Part shown: one piece after another, positions 16,430 to 25,094 of the stretch
How positions within the stretch are numbered: position 1 is the stretch's first letter
Layout: each line of letters begins with the position of its first letter
Source of the DNA: Acidiferrimicrobium sp. IK
GTDB lineage: Bacteria > Actinomycetota > Acidimicrobiia > Acidimicrobiales > Palsa-688
DNA: 64,000 nt
Assembly (NCBI RefSeq): GCF_025499425.1
Contig: NZ_JAIMCB010000001.1
Span: 525,680-589,679, forward strand
Reading direction: 5' to 3'
The notes under the pieces: generated by a model
Databases searched by the model: none
Seen by the model: only the letters and a program-made list of their open reading frames with translations
What the model was told of the DNA's origin: nothing
Position numbers and translations under genes: made by a program

Positions 16430-17185
16430 CTACTGGCCGATGTGAAGCCCGCCGTCCACCCTTACCGTGGCGCCGGTGGTGAAGCTCGATGCCGGGCTGG
16501 CGAGGAACAGCGCCGCGGCCACGATCTCCGTCGGGTGGCCAGGCCGGCCGATGGCGCTGTCGACGTGGCGGCGGTTCTCTTCGGGCCACGCCTTGGCGAT
16601 GTCGGTGAGGAAAGGCCCGGGTGACAGCGTGTTTACCCGGACGCTCGGGCCGTACTCGGCGGCCAACGAGCGGGTCATGGCATTGAGGGCGGCCTTGGCG
16701 CTGCCGTAGGGGACGACTTCCGGCAGGGGCTGCAGGGCTCCCGATGACGAGACGTTGATGATGACCCCGCCATTTCCCTCCCGCATCCGGTGGGCGACCT
16801 GGCTGGCGAGGCGGAACGGGCCCTTGAAGTTGAGGCCTACCACGCTGTCGAACAGCTCCTCGGTCACCTCGTGGCTGGCCACCCGGGGGCTCATGCCGGC
16901 GTTGTTGACCAGGATGTCGACCCGGCCGTAGGCGGCGTAGACCTCGCTGATCGCCCGGTCGATGCTGTCCCACTTGGCCGCGTGGAGCTGGCAGGCCATG
17001 GCCTTGGAACCGAGGGCGCGCATCTCCTCGGCCACCGTCTCGCAGTTGTCGAGCTTCCTGCTGGCGATGATCACGTCTGCGCCCCGTTCGGCGAAGGCCC
17101 GGACCATCTGGTAGCCGAGGCCCCTGCTGCCGCCGGTGACCAGAGCCACCTTTCCGGTCAGGTCGAAGTACGGGTCAGGTGTCAT
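16430..17185 (-). CDS. Short-chain dehydrogenase/reductase
   Basis: A 251-residue classical SDR. The cofactor motif TGGSRGLG is at residues 17-24, NNAG at 94-97, the catalytic Ser in INVSSSG near 148 and YGSAK at 160-164. It closes with VDGG as usual. It probably oxidises or reduces a hydroxyl/keto acyl-CoA or alcohol intermediate using NAD(P). The gene overlaps the upstream TetR gene by 11 bases and so shares its promoter, divergent from the acyl-CoA dehydrogenase operon. Confidence 0.88.
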   Translation of the reverse strand: MTPDPYFDLTGKVALVTGGSRGLGYQMVRAFAERGADVIIASRKLDNCETVAEEMRALGSKAMACQLHAAKWDSIDRAISEVYAAYGRVDILVNNAGMSPRVASHEVTEELFDSVVGLNFKGPFRLASQVAHRMREGNGGVIINVSSSGALQPLPEVVPYGSAKAALNAMTRSLAAEYGPSVRVNTLSPGPFLTDIAKAWPEENRRHVDSAIGRPGHPTEIVAAALFLASPASSFTTGATVRVDGGLHIGQ

Positions 17186-17885
17186 CGGTGCTCCTGTTGG
17201 TCGGGCCGCCGGCCACGGTGGCGGTCGAGGACGTGAGGCCGATGCCGGAGAGGCAGAAGGCGATCAGGTGCTCGACGTCGGCGGGGTCAGGGATGATGCC
17301 GTGCTGCAGGGCGGTGCGCATGCGGCTCCCGACGGCGTGGCCGATCACCGCCGCGTCGCGGGCGGGGTGGGGGCTTGGGAGTTCGCTCAGCGGCCCGATG
17401 AGCAGGTGTGACAGGGCGCCGTCGGCGTCGAAGGGCTCAGCGCGGGCGGGGACCCTCCCGCCGTTCCAGAGCACCGCCCTGGTGCTGCGGGCCACCTCGG
17501 GGTCCACCGCCTGCGACATGATCGCCTCGATCCAAGCCCGGATCTTGCCTTCCGGCGTCGTCGCTTTCTGCATCCTGTGCTCGGCGTAGCTCACCAGGCG
17601 CCAGGTACCGGCCTCGACTATGGCCTCGACGAGGTCCTCCTTCGAGGCGAAGTGGCGGTAGAAGGCGTCCCTGGACAGGCCGGCTCCCTCGATGATGTCG
17701 GCTACCCGCGGGCTCTTCGTCGTGCCCAGCCGGCGCATGACCTCCAGCCCGGCGTCGAGGAGCCGGCGCACCTCGTCGCTGTAGGCCTCCTGGTGGCGGG
17801 CCAGTGCTCGGCGGGTGGCCTTGTCGATCACCCGATCCTCCGCCGTGGCGGCCCTCCTGAGAGGCCTACTTGTGTTCTGTGACAT
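17175..17885 (-). CDS. TetR-family transcriptional regulator
   Basis: About 236 residues. The helix-turn-helix is PRVADIIEGAGLSRDAFYRHFASKEDLV, with the typical YRHF recognition end. The C-terminal ligand domain is not recognisable by subfamily. The ATG at 17885 is preferred to one at 17906, because the palindrome at 17887-17899 would otherwise be coding. Position and spacing suggest it controls its own operon with the SDR and the divergent acyl-CoA dehydrogenase operon, probably with an acyl-CoA ligand. Confidence 0.85.
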   Translation of the reverse strand: MSQNTSRPLRRAATAEDRVIDKATRRALARHQEAYSDEVRRLLDAGLEVMRRLGTTKSPRVADIIEGAGLSRDAFYRHFASKEDLVEAIVEAGTWRLVSYAEHRMQKATTPEGKIRAWIEAIMSQAVDPEVARSTRAVLWNGGRVPARAEPFDADGALSHLLIGPLSELPSPHPARDAAVIGHAVGSRMRTALQHGIIPDPADVEHLIAFCLSGIGLTSSTATVAGGPTNRSTDDT

Positions 17886-17886
17886 C

Positions 17887-17899
17887 AGAATGGCATTCT
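17887..17899. promoter_or_regulatory. Candidate TetR operator
   Basis: AGAATG-G-CATTCT is a perfect 6-bp inverted repeat with one central base, 2 bp from the tetR start and about 50 bp from the divergent acyl-CoA dehydrogenase start. Confidence 0.5.
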
Positions 17900-17950
17900 T
17901 GCACACCGGGTCGCCCGTTGGGGCGCCGGCCGGGGGAGAGGGAGACCGTC

Positions 17951-19252
17951 ATGTGGGATTTCGAGACCGACGCAGAGTTCCAGCAGAAGCTGGACTGGAT
18001 GAACGAGTTCGTGCGCGAGGAGGTGGAGCCCCTCGACGCGCTGTGGGGCGACAAGGTCTACGAGCGGCCTATGGACAAGGCCCTGGTGGATGTCGTCGAG
18101 CCGCTCAAGGCCAGGGTCAAGGCCGAGCGCCTGTGGGCGTGCCATCTCGGTCCCGAGCTTGGTGGCGAGGGTTACGGCCAGGTGAAGCTGGCCTTGATGA
18201 ACGAGATCCTGGGTCGGACCTCCTGGGGGCCGACGATCTTCGGCACCCAGGCCCCCGACACCGGTAACGCCGAGATCCTCGCCCACTACGGCACCGAGGA
18301 GCAGAAGGCGACATACCTGCAGCCGCTGCTCAACGGCGAGATCATCTCCTGCTACTCGATGACCGAGCCCCAGGCGGGTGCCGACCCGAGGGAGTTCACC
18401 TGCCGGGCGGTGCGCGACGGTGACGAGTGGGTCATCAACGGGTGGAAGTTCTTCTCGTCGAACGCGCGGTGGGCCAGTTTCTTGCTGGTGATGTGCGTGA
18501 CGGATCCGGACGTACCGATCTACCAGGGGGCGTCGATGTTCATCGTTCCCACCGACACGCCCGGGGTCGTGATCGAACGCAATGTCGGGCTCTACGGAGA
18601 GGGCATCAACGAGGGTTCGCACGGGCTCATCCACTACCAGGACGTCCGCGTCCCTGCCGGCAACCTGCTCGGTGGCGAGGGGCAGGCGTTCGTCATCGCC
18701 CAGACCCGGCTCGGCGGCGGGCGGGTGCATCACGCCATGCGCTCGGTCGGGGTGGCGCAGCGGGCCCTCGACATGCTCGTCGAGCGGGCCTTGTCGCGTC
18801 ACACTGCGGGCAGCATCCTGGCGGAGAAGCAGACGGTGCAAAGTTACGTTGCCGACTCCTACATCCAGCTCATGCAGTTCCGTCTCTACGTTCTGTACGT
18901 GGCGTGGAAGATCGACAAGGTCAACGACTACAAGGCGGTCCGCCACGACATCGCGGCGATCAAGGTGCTCACGCCGCAGGTGCTGCACGACGTGGTCCAG
19001 CGGACGATCCAGGTGCACGGCGCCTTGGGGGTGACCAACGAATTGCCTCTGGCCCGCATGTTCCAGGGTTCCCTGGCTCTGGGGTTGGCGGACGGACCGA
19101 CCGAGGTCCACAAGGTGACGGTGGCACGCAGCATCCTTAAGAACGGCCGTCCGGCGCCTGGGTTGTGGCCGAGCGAGTGGATCCCGGCCAAGCAGGATGC
19201 GGCCCGCCAGAAGTTCGCTGAGCACATCGAGCACGAGGCGGCGCAGCTGTGA
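17951..19252 (+). CDS. Acyl-CoA dehydrogenase
   Basis: A 433-residue FAD-dependent acyl-CoA dehydrogenase. Seen are GPELGGEGYGQVKLALMNE and the PDTGNAEILAHYGTEEQK segment, then YSMTEPQAGAD (FAD/substrate contacts), WVINGWKFFSSNA, and the C-terminal VQRTIQVHGALGVTNELPLAR with the conserved Gln-x-x-Gly-like region. The overall pattern is that of the ACAD10/ACAD11-type branch. A strong GGGGGAGAGGGAG ribosome site precedes the ATG at 17951. The stop overlaps the next gene, an aminoglycoside-phosphotransferase-like kinase, by 4 bases; the same two domains are fused in mammalian ACAD10/11. Confidence 0.9.
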   Translation: MWDFETDAEFQQKLDWMNEFVREEVEPLDALWGDKVYERPMDKALVDVVEPLKARVKAERLWACHLGPELGGEGYGQVKLALMNEILGRTSWGPTIFGTQAPDTGNAEILAHYGTEEQKATYLQPLLNGEIISCYSMTEPQAGADPREFTCRAVRDGDEWVINGWKFFSSNARWASFLLVMCVTDPDVPIYQGASMFIVPTDTPGVVIERNVGLYGEGINEGSHGLIHYQDVRVPAGNLLGGEGQAFVIAQTRLGGGRVHHAMRSVGVAQRALDMLVERALSRHTAGSILAEKQTVQSYVADSYIQLMQFRLYVLYVAWKIDKVNDYKAVRHDIAAIKVLTPQVLHDVVQRTIQVHGALGVTNELPLARMFQGSLALGLADGPTEVHKVTVARSILKNGRPAPGLWPSEWIPAKQDAARQKFAEHIEHEAAQL

Positions 19253-20322
19253 CCGGCGCAGACTCGCAGGAGAAAGCGGGCGGGGTCAACATCGACGTCG
19301 GCGCCCTGGAACGCTGGATGGACCATGCTGAGCTCCCCGGTGCCGGCGCCCCCATGGAAGTGGGGTTCATCTCTGGCGGCAGTCAGAACGAGATCTTCGA
19401 GATCCGCCGTGGCGACCTGCACTGCGCGCTGCGCAAGCCGCCGGCGAGCGCGCCGGCTCCCCGTGACGAGGGGATCCTGCGAGAGTGGCGCATCATCGAC
19501 GCGTTGACCGGCAGCGACGTGCCCCACACTGACGCGGTCGCGGTGTGCGAGGACGCGTCGGTGTTGGGCCGGCCGTTCTACCTGATGGGGTTCGTGGACG
19601 GGTGGTCGCCGATGGGTCGCGACATCCTGCCGGAGCCTTTCGCCAGCGATCCCGAGGCCCGGGCCGGACTGGCCTACCAGCTGGTGGACGGCATCGTGGA
19701 GATGGGCCGCTTCGACTGGCAGAAGGGCGGCCTCGGCGACTTGGGCCGCCCCGACGGCTACCACGACCGGCAAGTCGAGCGCTGGACCCGGTTCCTCGAT
19801 CGGATCAAAGGCCGGGATCTTCCCGGCCTGGATGAGGCCACTGCGTGGCTGAGCACCCACCGCCCGCTCGATTTCGTGCCGGGGCTGATGCACGGCGACT
19901 ACCAGTTCGCCAACGTCATGTACCGCCACGGCCTCCCGGCCACCCTGGCGGCCATCGTCGACTGGGAGATGGGCACGATCGGTGACCCGAAGCTGGACTT
20001 GGCGTGGGTCCTCGGCCGCTGGCCGGAGGACACCGCCGCGGAGCCCGACGCCATGGGCTACATCGACCTGTCCGGGATGCCGGGCCGCTCCGAGGTGCTC
20101 GACTACTACTCGAGGGAATCGGGGCGGCAGGTGGACGACTTCGACTACTACCTGGTGTTGGCCAACTGGAAGCTGGCCATCGTCCTCGAGCAGGGCTACC
20201 AGCGTGCCGGCGACGACGAGAAGCTGCAGGGCTTCGGACCCATCGTCCTCGACCTCATGGCCTCCGCCGGTGAGATGGCCTCGACCAGTGACTACCCGGC
20301 CACTGCGCCCTCGAGCCACTAG
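19249..20322 (+). CDS. APH-like kinase, ACAD10/11-type phosphotransferase
   Basis: A 357-residue protein kinase-like phosphotransferase. GGSQNEIFEI is the nucleotide loop region, LMHGDYQFANVMY carries the catalytic Asp and Asn, and IVDWEMGTIGDPKLDLAW carries the metal-binding Asp. This is the APH superfamily, close to the kinase half of ACAD10/11 and to LvaA, which phosphorylate 4-hydroxyacyl-CoAs so that the adjacent dehydrogenase can act. It is not likely to be a drug-resistance enzyme. The GTG start overlaps the dehydrogenase stop, supporting a joint function; the exact substrate is inferred. Confidence 0.85.
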   Translation: MTGADSQEKAGGVNIDVGALERWMDHAELPGAGAPMEVGFISGGSQNEIFEIRRGDLHCALRKPPASAPAPRDEGILREWRIIDALTGSDVPHTDAVAVCEDASVLGRPFYLMGFVDGWSPMGRDILPEPFASDPEARAGLAYQLVDGIVEMGRFDWQKGGLGDLGRPDGYHDRQVERWTRFLDRIKGRDLPGLDEATAWLSTHRPLDFVPGLMHGDYQFANVMYRHGLPATLAAIVDWEMGTIGDPKLDLAWVLGRWPEDTAAEPDAMGYIDLSGMPGRSEVLDYYSRESGRQVDDFDYYLVLANWKLAIVLEQGYQRAGDDEKLQGFGPIVLDLMASAGEMASTSDYPATAPSSH

Positions 20323-20330
20323 GGCGCGGC

Positions 20331-21899
20331 GTGGAGCAGACCCATATGCATCTGCGCGACCGTGCGGCTGCCCACCCCGACAAGCCCGCAGTGATCACCT
20401 CGGGCGGCGCATCGCTGTCCTACGGCGAGTTGGATCGTCGGTCCCGGCGGCTGGCGCGGGCTCTACGCGAACGGGGCCTCGAGACCGAGGACACCGTGGC
20501 CATCTTGATGGAAAACCAGATCCGCTACTACGAGGCGGTCTGGGCGGCCCAGCGCAGCGGGTTGCGGTACGTGCCGGTCAATTGGCATCTCCTTGCCGAG
20601 GAGATCGACTACATCCTCGAGGACTCCGGCGCGAAGGTGCTGTTGACCTCGCTGCTCCAAGCAAAGACCGTGACCGCGCTCGCTCCTGGCGGCCCTCCCC
20701 TTCGGGTGGCGGTCGACGGACCCGTCCCGAGTTGCGCCACCTACGATCAGTTCGTCGAAGGCGTGAGTGACGACCCCCTTCCACCGGAGTGGGAGATCGA
20801 GGGAGCAGAGATGCTCTACTCGTCAGGAACGACTGGTCGCCCGAAGGGGATCCAAAAGCCGGTCACGGCGAAGCCGCCGGGTGATCCAGAGGTCGCCCAG
20901 GTCCGTATCGCGGCCATGTCCGCAGAGCGCTACGGACAGGACGATGCGTCGGTCTACCTCATCCCCGGACCGCTCTACCACGCGGCTCCCCTCATCGTCG
21001 GGATGTCGGTGCTGCGCGTCGGCGGCACGGTGGTGGTGATGGACCGCTTCGACGCCGAGGCCTGCCTGGGCCTGATCGAACGCCACCGGGTGACCCATGC
21101 GCAGTTCGTGCCGACCATGTTCATCCGGATGCTGCGGCTGCCGGAGGAGGTGCGAGCCCGCTACGACGTCTCGTCGCTTCGGTGGGCCATCCATGCCGCA
21201 GCGCCCTGCCCAGTCGACGTCAAACGGGCGATGATCGACTGGTTCGGCCCCATTCTCCACGAGTATTACAGCGGCACCGAGGACATCGGCGGTACCAGCA
21301 TCACATCCGAGGAGTGGCTTGCTCACCCCGGGTCGGTGGGGCGGCCGGGTCCTGGGATCACCATCCACATCCTCGGCGCCGACGACGAGGAGTTGCCGGC
21401 TGGCGAGCAGGGCCGCATCTTCATGGAGGGCGGCCAGCGTTACGAGTACCACAACGACCCGGTGAAGACCGCCTCGGTGGTGGGGCCGAACGGCTGGCGA
21501 ACCCTCGGCGACATCGGCTACGTCGATGCCGACGGCTATCTCTTCCTCACCGATCGCTCCAGCAACATGATCGTCTCCGGCGGCGTCAACATCTACCCGC
21601 AGGAGGTCGAGAACCTCCTGGCGACGCACTCCGAGGTGACAGACGTTGCCGTGATCGGCGTCCCCAACGAGGAGTTCGGCGAGGAAGTCCGGGCGATCGT
21701 CCAAGCGGCGGACCCGGCCGCGGCGGGCCCCGCCCTAGAAGGCCGACTGGTCGAGTACTGCCGGCAGCATCTCGCCGGTTACAAGTGCCCGAAAGCGGTG
21801 GACTTCGTGGTCGAGCTGCCCAGGGAAGCCAACGGCAAGCTCTACAAGAGGCGACTGAAGGACGCCTACTGGCAGGGTCGGTCCAGCATGGTCATCTGA
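20331..21899 (+). CDS. Acyl-CoA synthetase (AMP-forming, ANL superfamily)
   Basis: A 522-residue adenylate-forming ligase that activates a carboxylic acid to its CoA thioester. The P-loop is YSSGTTGRPKGIQKP, A5 is YYSGTEDIGG, A7 is TLGDIGYVDADGYLFLTDR, A8 is SGGVNIYPQEVE, and the C-terminal catalytic Lys lies in PREANGKLYKRRL. It lies 8 bp after the kinase gene in the same operon and probably supplies the acyl-CoA. Chain-length preference is unknown. Confidence 0.92.
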   Translation: MEQTHMHLRDRAAAHPDKPAVITSGGASLSYGELDRRSRRLARALRERGLETEDTVAILMENQIRYYEAVWAAQRSGLRYVPVNWHLLAEEIDYILEDSGAKVLLTSLLQAKTVTALAPGGPPLRVAVDGPVPSCATYDQFVEGVSDDPLPPEWEIEGAEMLYSSGTTGRPKGIQKPVTAKPPGDPEVAQVRIAAMSAERYGQDDASVYLIPGPLYHAAPLIVGMSVLRVGGTVVVMDRFDAEACLGLIERHRVTHAQFVPTMFIRMLRLPEEVRARYDVSSLRWAIHAAAPCPVDVKRAMIDWFGPILHEYYSGTEDIGGTSITSEEWLAHPGSVGRPGPGITIHILGADDEELPAGEQGRIFMEGGQRYEYHNDPVKTASVVGPNGWRTLGDIGYVDADGYLFLTDRSSNMIVSGGVNIYPQEVENLLATHSEVTDVAVIGVPNEEFGEEVRAIVQAADPAAAGPALEGRLVEYCRQHLAGYKCPKAVDFVVELPREANGKLYKRRLKDAYWQGRSSMVI

Positions 21900-21961
21900 C
21901 CCGTGCACCGCCAGCGATCTGCTCGACTCGGCGAACAAATATCAGCAATGAGGAGGACAGA

Positions 21962-22114
21962 GTGTTGATTCGCTGCTTGGCCGAGAGCTGTGGGATCGGG
22001 GTCCTCCTCACCGAGCATGACGCAGAGATTGTCATGTCGACCTGCGACTGGGTGTACGCCCTCGATTTCGGCCGCAAGATCGCCGAGCGAGCGCCGTTTA
22101 CGCCCGGGTCATGA
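21962..22114 (+). pseudogene. Remnant of a LivG-type ABC transporter ATPase (C-terminal end only)
   Basis: An open frame of about 50 codons that matches only the C-terminal end of a branched-chain amino acid ABC ATPase: GIGVLLTEHDAEIVMSTCD and ALDFGRKIAERAPF correspond to the H-loop and following strands of LivG. The window's own LivG domain reads [19 protein letters not shown] at the same place. Walker A, signature and Walker B are absent. The frame starts at a GTG after AGGAGG in an unusually AT-rich patch and its stop overlaps the crotonase start. It is probably a deletion relic; translation as a short peptide cannot be excluded. Confidence 0.65.
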
Positions 22115-22875
22115 CAGCTGCCGCATCAGCGGTGGTGACCGTCGACGACACCATCGCCACGGTCACCCTCAACCGCCCGGACCGGCGCAACGCCATAGAC
22201 GTGCCGATGCTCGAGGAGCTGCTCGCCGGGCTCGAACGCCTGGCAGACGATGCGACCATCAGGGTGGTGATTCTCACGGGCGCCGGCGCGGCGTTCTGTG
22301 TGGGTGGTGATGTCCGCGCGATCGCAGACGGAGAGATGGCCAGACCGGCCCGGGGGCGCCCGGCCCGGGAGTGGATGCGCATCGACGAACTACTGCATGG
22401 CATGCCCAAGGCGACCATTGCTGCCATAAACGGTGCCTGCGGCGGAGCCGGCCTCTCCCTCGCGGCAGCCTGCGACCTCCGGTACTCAGCCGCCTCGGCG
22501 GTGATGGCGACCGCGTTCCTGCGAGTCGGGGTGCCTGGAGATCACGGCGGTATATGGTCGGTGACCAGGGCGCTCGGCGCCGCCAAGGCGAGGCAGCTGT
22601 TCCTGCTCGGCGAGCGGCTAAGCGCCGAGGACGCGTTACGGGCCGGGCTGGTGCACGGGGTTTGGCCCGAGGCTGAACTGCTCGCCGAGGTCCGCTCCGT
22701 CGCCGCCGTCCTTGCCAGCCGGCCGCCTGCGGCACTCGTCGCCATGAAAGCCAACCTCAACGACGCCATGGAACTGGACCTCGGCGCCTACCTCGACAGG
22801 GAAACGGCGCGCTTCGAGGCGGTCGTAGGTTCGGAGGCGACCCGGGCAGCCGCCCGGGCGTTCCTGGAAAAGTGA
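22111..22875 (+). CDS. Enoyl-CoA hydratase/isomerase family (crotonase)
   Basis: A 254-residue crotonase with TLNRPDRRNAIDVPM, GAAFCVGGDV (oxyanion hole) and INGACGGAGLSLAAACD. The two glutamates of true hydratases align to Ser and Phe, while an Asp is present in VGVPGDHGG, at the position used by Asp-type isomerases. A double-bond isomerase or other crotonase reaction is more likely than simple hydration. The start overlaps the LivG remnant by 4 bases and the stop overlaps the CoA-transferase start, keeping it in the operon. Confidence 0.88.
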   Translation: MTAAASAVVTVDDTIATVTLNRPDRRNAIDVPMLEELLAGLERLADDATIRVVILTGAGAAFCVGGDVRAIADGEMARPARGRPAREWMRIDELLHGMPKATIAAINGACGGAGLSLAAACDLRYSAASAVMATAFLRVGVPGDHGGIWSVTRALGAAKARQLFLLGERLSAEDALRAGLVHGVWPEAELLAEVRSVAAVLASRPPAALVAMKANLNDAMELDLGAYLDRETARFEAVVGSEATRAAARAFLEK

Positions 22876-25052
22876 CCCGAGCGTTCGACGGCATACGGGT
22901 GCTCGACCTCACGCAGTCGGTGGCGGGTGCCTTCTCCGGGATGCACCTCGCCGACCACGGCGCCGACGTCGTCCGGTTGACCCGGGACCGAACGCCAGAC
23001 GGCCGGCCGAAGAGCAACAGGGAGGTCGCGCTGCTCTGCGCGCGTCGTAGCACCCGCACGGCCGTGCCCGATGAATGGCTGCCTGACGCTCGGCGGTTGG
23101 CGGCGAAGGCCGATGTAGTGCTGGCCGACGGGGCCGCCGACACCCTCGCTCGGCAAGGGCTGGACGCCGAAACCCTCATCGCTCGCACCTCCAGCCTGAT
23201 CCACGTTCACCTACCGACCTATGGCGCGACCGCGGTGGCGCCCGACCTCCCCGAGGACGCGCTGCTGCTCTCCGCTCTCAGCGGAGTCGCTGATGCGCAT
23301 TTCGCCACCAAGGAGCAGCCGGTGGCACCCGCCGTCCCCTTCCTGCTGTACCAACAGGGAGCTCTCGGGGCTGCTGCGGCGGCCGCCGGCCTGATCGGCC
23401 GCCAGCGGACGGGACACGGCTGGGCGGTGCGGGTGTCGGGCCTCCACGCCGTGGCGATCATGAACGCCGCCCTGATGCTCGATGCCCCTGGCATCGTCCG
23501 CTACGACGGTCCCAAGACACCGCTGCAAGGAGCGCCCAATTACCGCGCCTACCGATGCCGTGACGGTCGGTCGATCTTCCTCGGAACCCTGACGCCGCAG
23601 TTCTTCTTCCGATTCCTTGAACTGATCGACGGCATGGACGTCATGGTGCTGCCGGGGGTCGACGGCGAGTTTCTCAACCTGCGCCAGCCAGGGGTGCAGC
23701 CGGTGGCGATCGCTCGGTTGCAGGAGGTGTTCTCCACCCAGACGCTCGCTGAGTGGCGCGGCGCGCTGGACGATGCAGAGATCCCCAACGCGCCCGTGCT
23801 CACCCGCGCAGAGTGGGAGTCAAGCGATCTGGTGGCGGACAATGCAGGCCTGGTGACGGTCGAGCACCCGACCCTCGGACCCGTGCAGATGCCCAACGTG
23901 ATGGTCGAACTGACGGCCACCCCGGGCGAGATCTCCGACCCGGGCCCTGCGGTGGCGGCACGGGAAGTGTGGGATGACGATCGCCGGCATCCCGTCCCGG
24001 TGCCACAGACGCCGGTCGCCACGGCAGGGCCGCTGGCCGGGGTGCGGGTCCTGGACCTCGGTACCTTCCTGGCCGGTCCGCTGGCAGCCTCCATCCTCTG
24101 CGACTTCGGCGCAGAGGTGATCAAAGTGGAGCATCCGGGAGGGGACGCCTACCGGATCTTCACCGCCGCGTTCGCTGCGGTCCATCAGGGAAAGGACAAC
24201 GTGGCCTTGGACCTGAAGGACCAGACGGCGCGTGCGCACCTCCATCGGTTGGTCCGCGATGCCGACCTCCTGTTCGACAATGTTCGCCCGGGAGTCCAAG
24301 AGGCACTTGGCACCGATGCTGCAACGCTCCACGCCATCAATCCGCAACTGGTTCGCTGCACGATCACGGCATGGGGCCACGCATCGAGTAGCGCGCCGGC
24401 GTTCGATCCTCTCATCCAGGCCATGAGCGGCCTGATGGTGGCGCAAGGCGGTGTGGACGATCCCGTCCTCGAGTCGATGCCAGTCCACGACAACGCCTGC
24501 GCGACCCTCGCCGCGTTCGGAGCCCTTGCTGCCCTCTACGCCCGTCCCGGGCTCGGCGCTGGCCAGGAGGTCAAGATGTCGCTCACCGTGGCTTCGCTGG
24601 TCATCCAGGCGGGGGAACTGACCACCTTCGAGGGCCGTCCGCCGTCGGTGTCAGGAGGCCCCGATTTTCTCGGGCCCGACGAGCGGCACCGGCTCTACCG
24701 CTGCAGTGATGGGTGGATCGCGGTGGCGTGGACCGCGGACCCGCCGCCGGCCGGCGTGGCCTCGGTGCTCGTCGACGGTGAGAGGGACCTCGGTGCGGCG
24801 CTGGCCGCCAGCCCGTGCGCGACGGCTCTCCGCGCCCTGACCGCAGTCCAGGTGGCAGCCGTACGGGTCCTCGACCGAAGAGCGATCTACGACGACCCCT
24901 GGATGGCGGCCAACAACTTCTTCCGGACGGTGGACGACTCCGTGATCGGTGAGGTCACTGTGGTGCGGGGGTACGCGGACTGGGACGGCAAGGCCGATGC
25001 CGCGCCGAAGCACACGGCAGGGATCGGCGAGAACGACGGCAAGTGGCTCTAG
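22872..25052 (+). CDS. Double-domain class III CoA-transferase (CaiB/BaiF family)
   Basis: A 726-residue protein made of two CoA-transferase III modules in tandem. Module one (about residues 1-370) begins FDGIRVLDLTQSVAGAFSG; module two (about 385-720) begins LAGVRVLDLGTFLAGPLAA and continues with GAEVIKVEHPGGD. The catalytic Asp that forms the acyl-aspartyl intermediate is seen in module two (MPVHDNACATLAAFGALAAL); the aligned residue in module one is Leu (FLLYQQGALG). Only the second half may be catalytic. It probably transfers CoA between acids in the pathway of this operon. GTG start overlapping the crotonase stop. Confidence 0.88.
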   Translation: MTRAFDGIRVLDLTQSVAGAFSGMHLADHGADVVRLTRDRTPDGRPKSNREVALLCARRSTRTAVPDEWLPDARRLAAKADVVLADGAADTLARQGLDAETLIARTSSLIHVHLPTYGATAVAPDLPEDALLLSALSGVADAHFATKEQPVAPAVPFLLYQQGALGAAAAAAGLIGRQRTGHGWAVRVSGLHAVAIMNAALMLDAPGIVRYDGPKTPLQGAPNYRAYRCRDGRSIFLGTLTPQFFFRFLELIDGMDVMVLPGVDGEFLNLRQPGVQPVAIARLQEVFSTQTLAEWRGALDDAEIPNAPVLTRAEWESSDLVADNAGLVTVEHPTLGPVQMPNVMVELTATPGEISDPGPAVAAREVWDDDRRHPVPVPQTPVATAGPLAGVRVLDLGTFLAGPLAASILCDFGAEVIKVEHPGGDAYRIFTAAFAAVHQGKDNVALDLKDQTARAHLHRLVRDADLLFDNVRPGVQEALGTDAATLHAINPQLVRCTITAWGHASSSAPAFDPLIQAMSGLMVAQGGVDDPVLESMPVHDNACATLAAFGALAALYARPGLGAGQEVKMSLTVASLVIQAGELTTFEGRPPSVSGGPDFLGPDERHRLYRCSDGWIAVAWTADPPPAGVASVLVDGERDLGAALAASPCATALRALTAVQVAAVRVLDRRAIYDDPWMAANNFFRTVDDSVIGEVTVVRGYADWDGKADAAPKHTAGIGENDGKWL

Positions 25053-25094
25053 CTGCGCGGGGCCGCCGGGACCGAGGTGAGCCCCCGTGCGAAC

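Noticed and set aside
17885..20319. Two long minus-strand frames opposite the acyl-CoA dehydrogenase and kinase
   Set aside because: Composition is that of antisense GC-rich DNA; the plus strand holds all conserved motifs.
19249..20322. Aminoglycoside phosphotransferase as a drug-resistance gene
   Set aside because: Coupling to an acyl-CoA dehydrogenase and CoA ligase and the ACAD10/11-like motifs point to acyl-CoA metabolism.
24437..24447. Another GTGGCGCAA sequence like the operator boxes
   Set aside because: It lies inside the CoA-transferase gene, lacks the final C and has no partner nearby, so chance is the best explanation.
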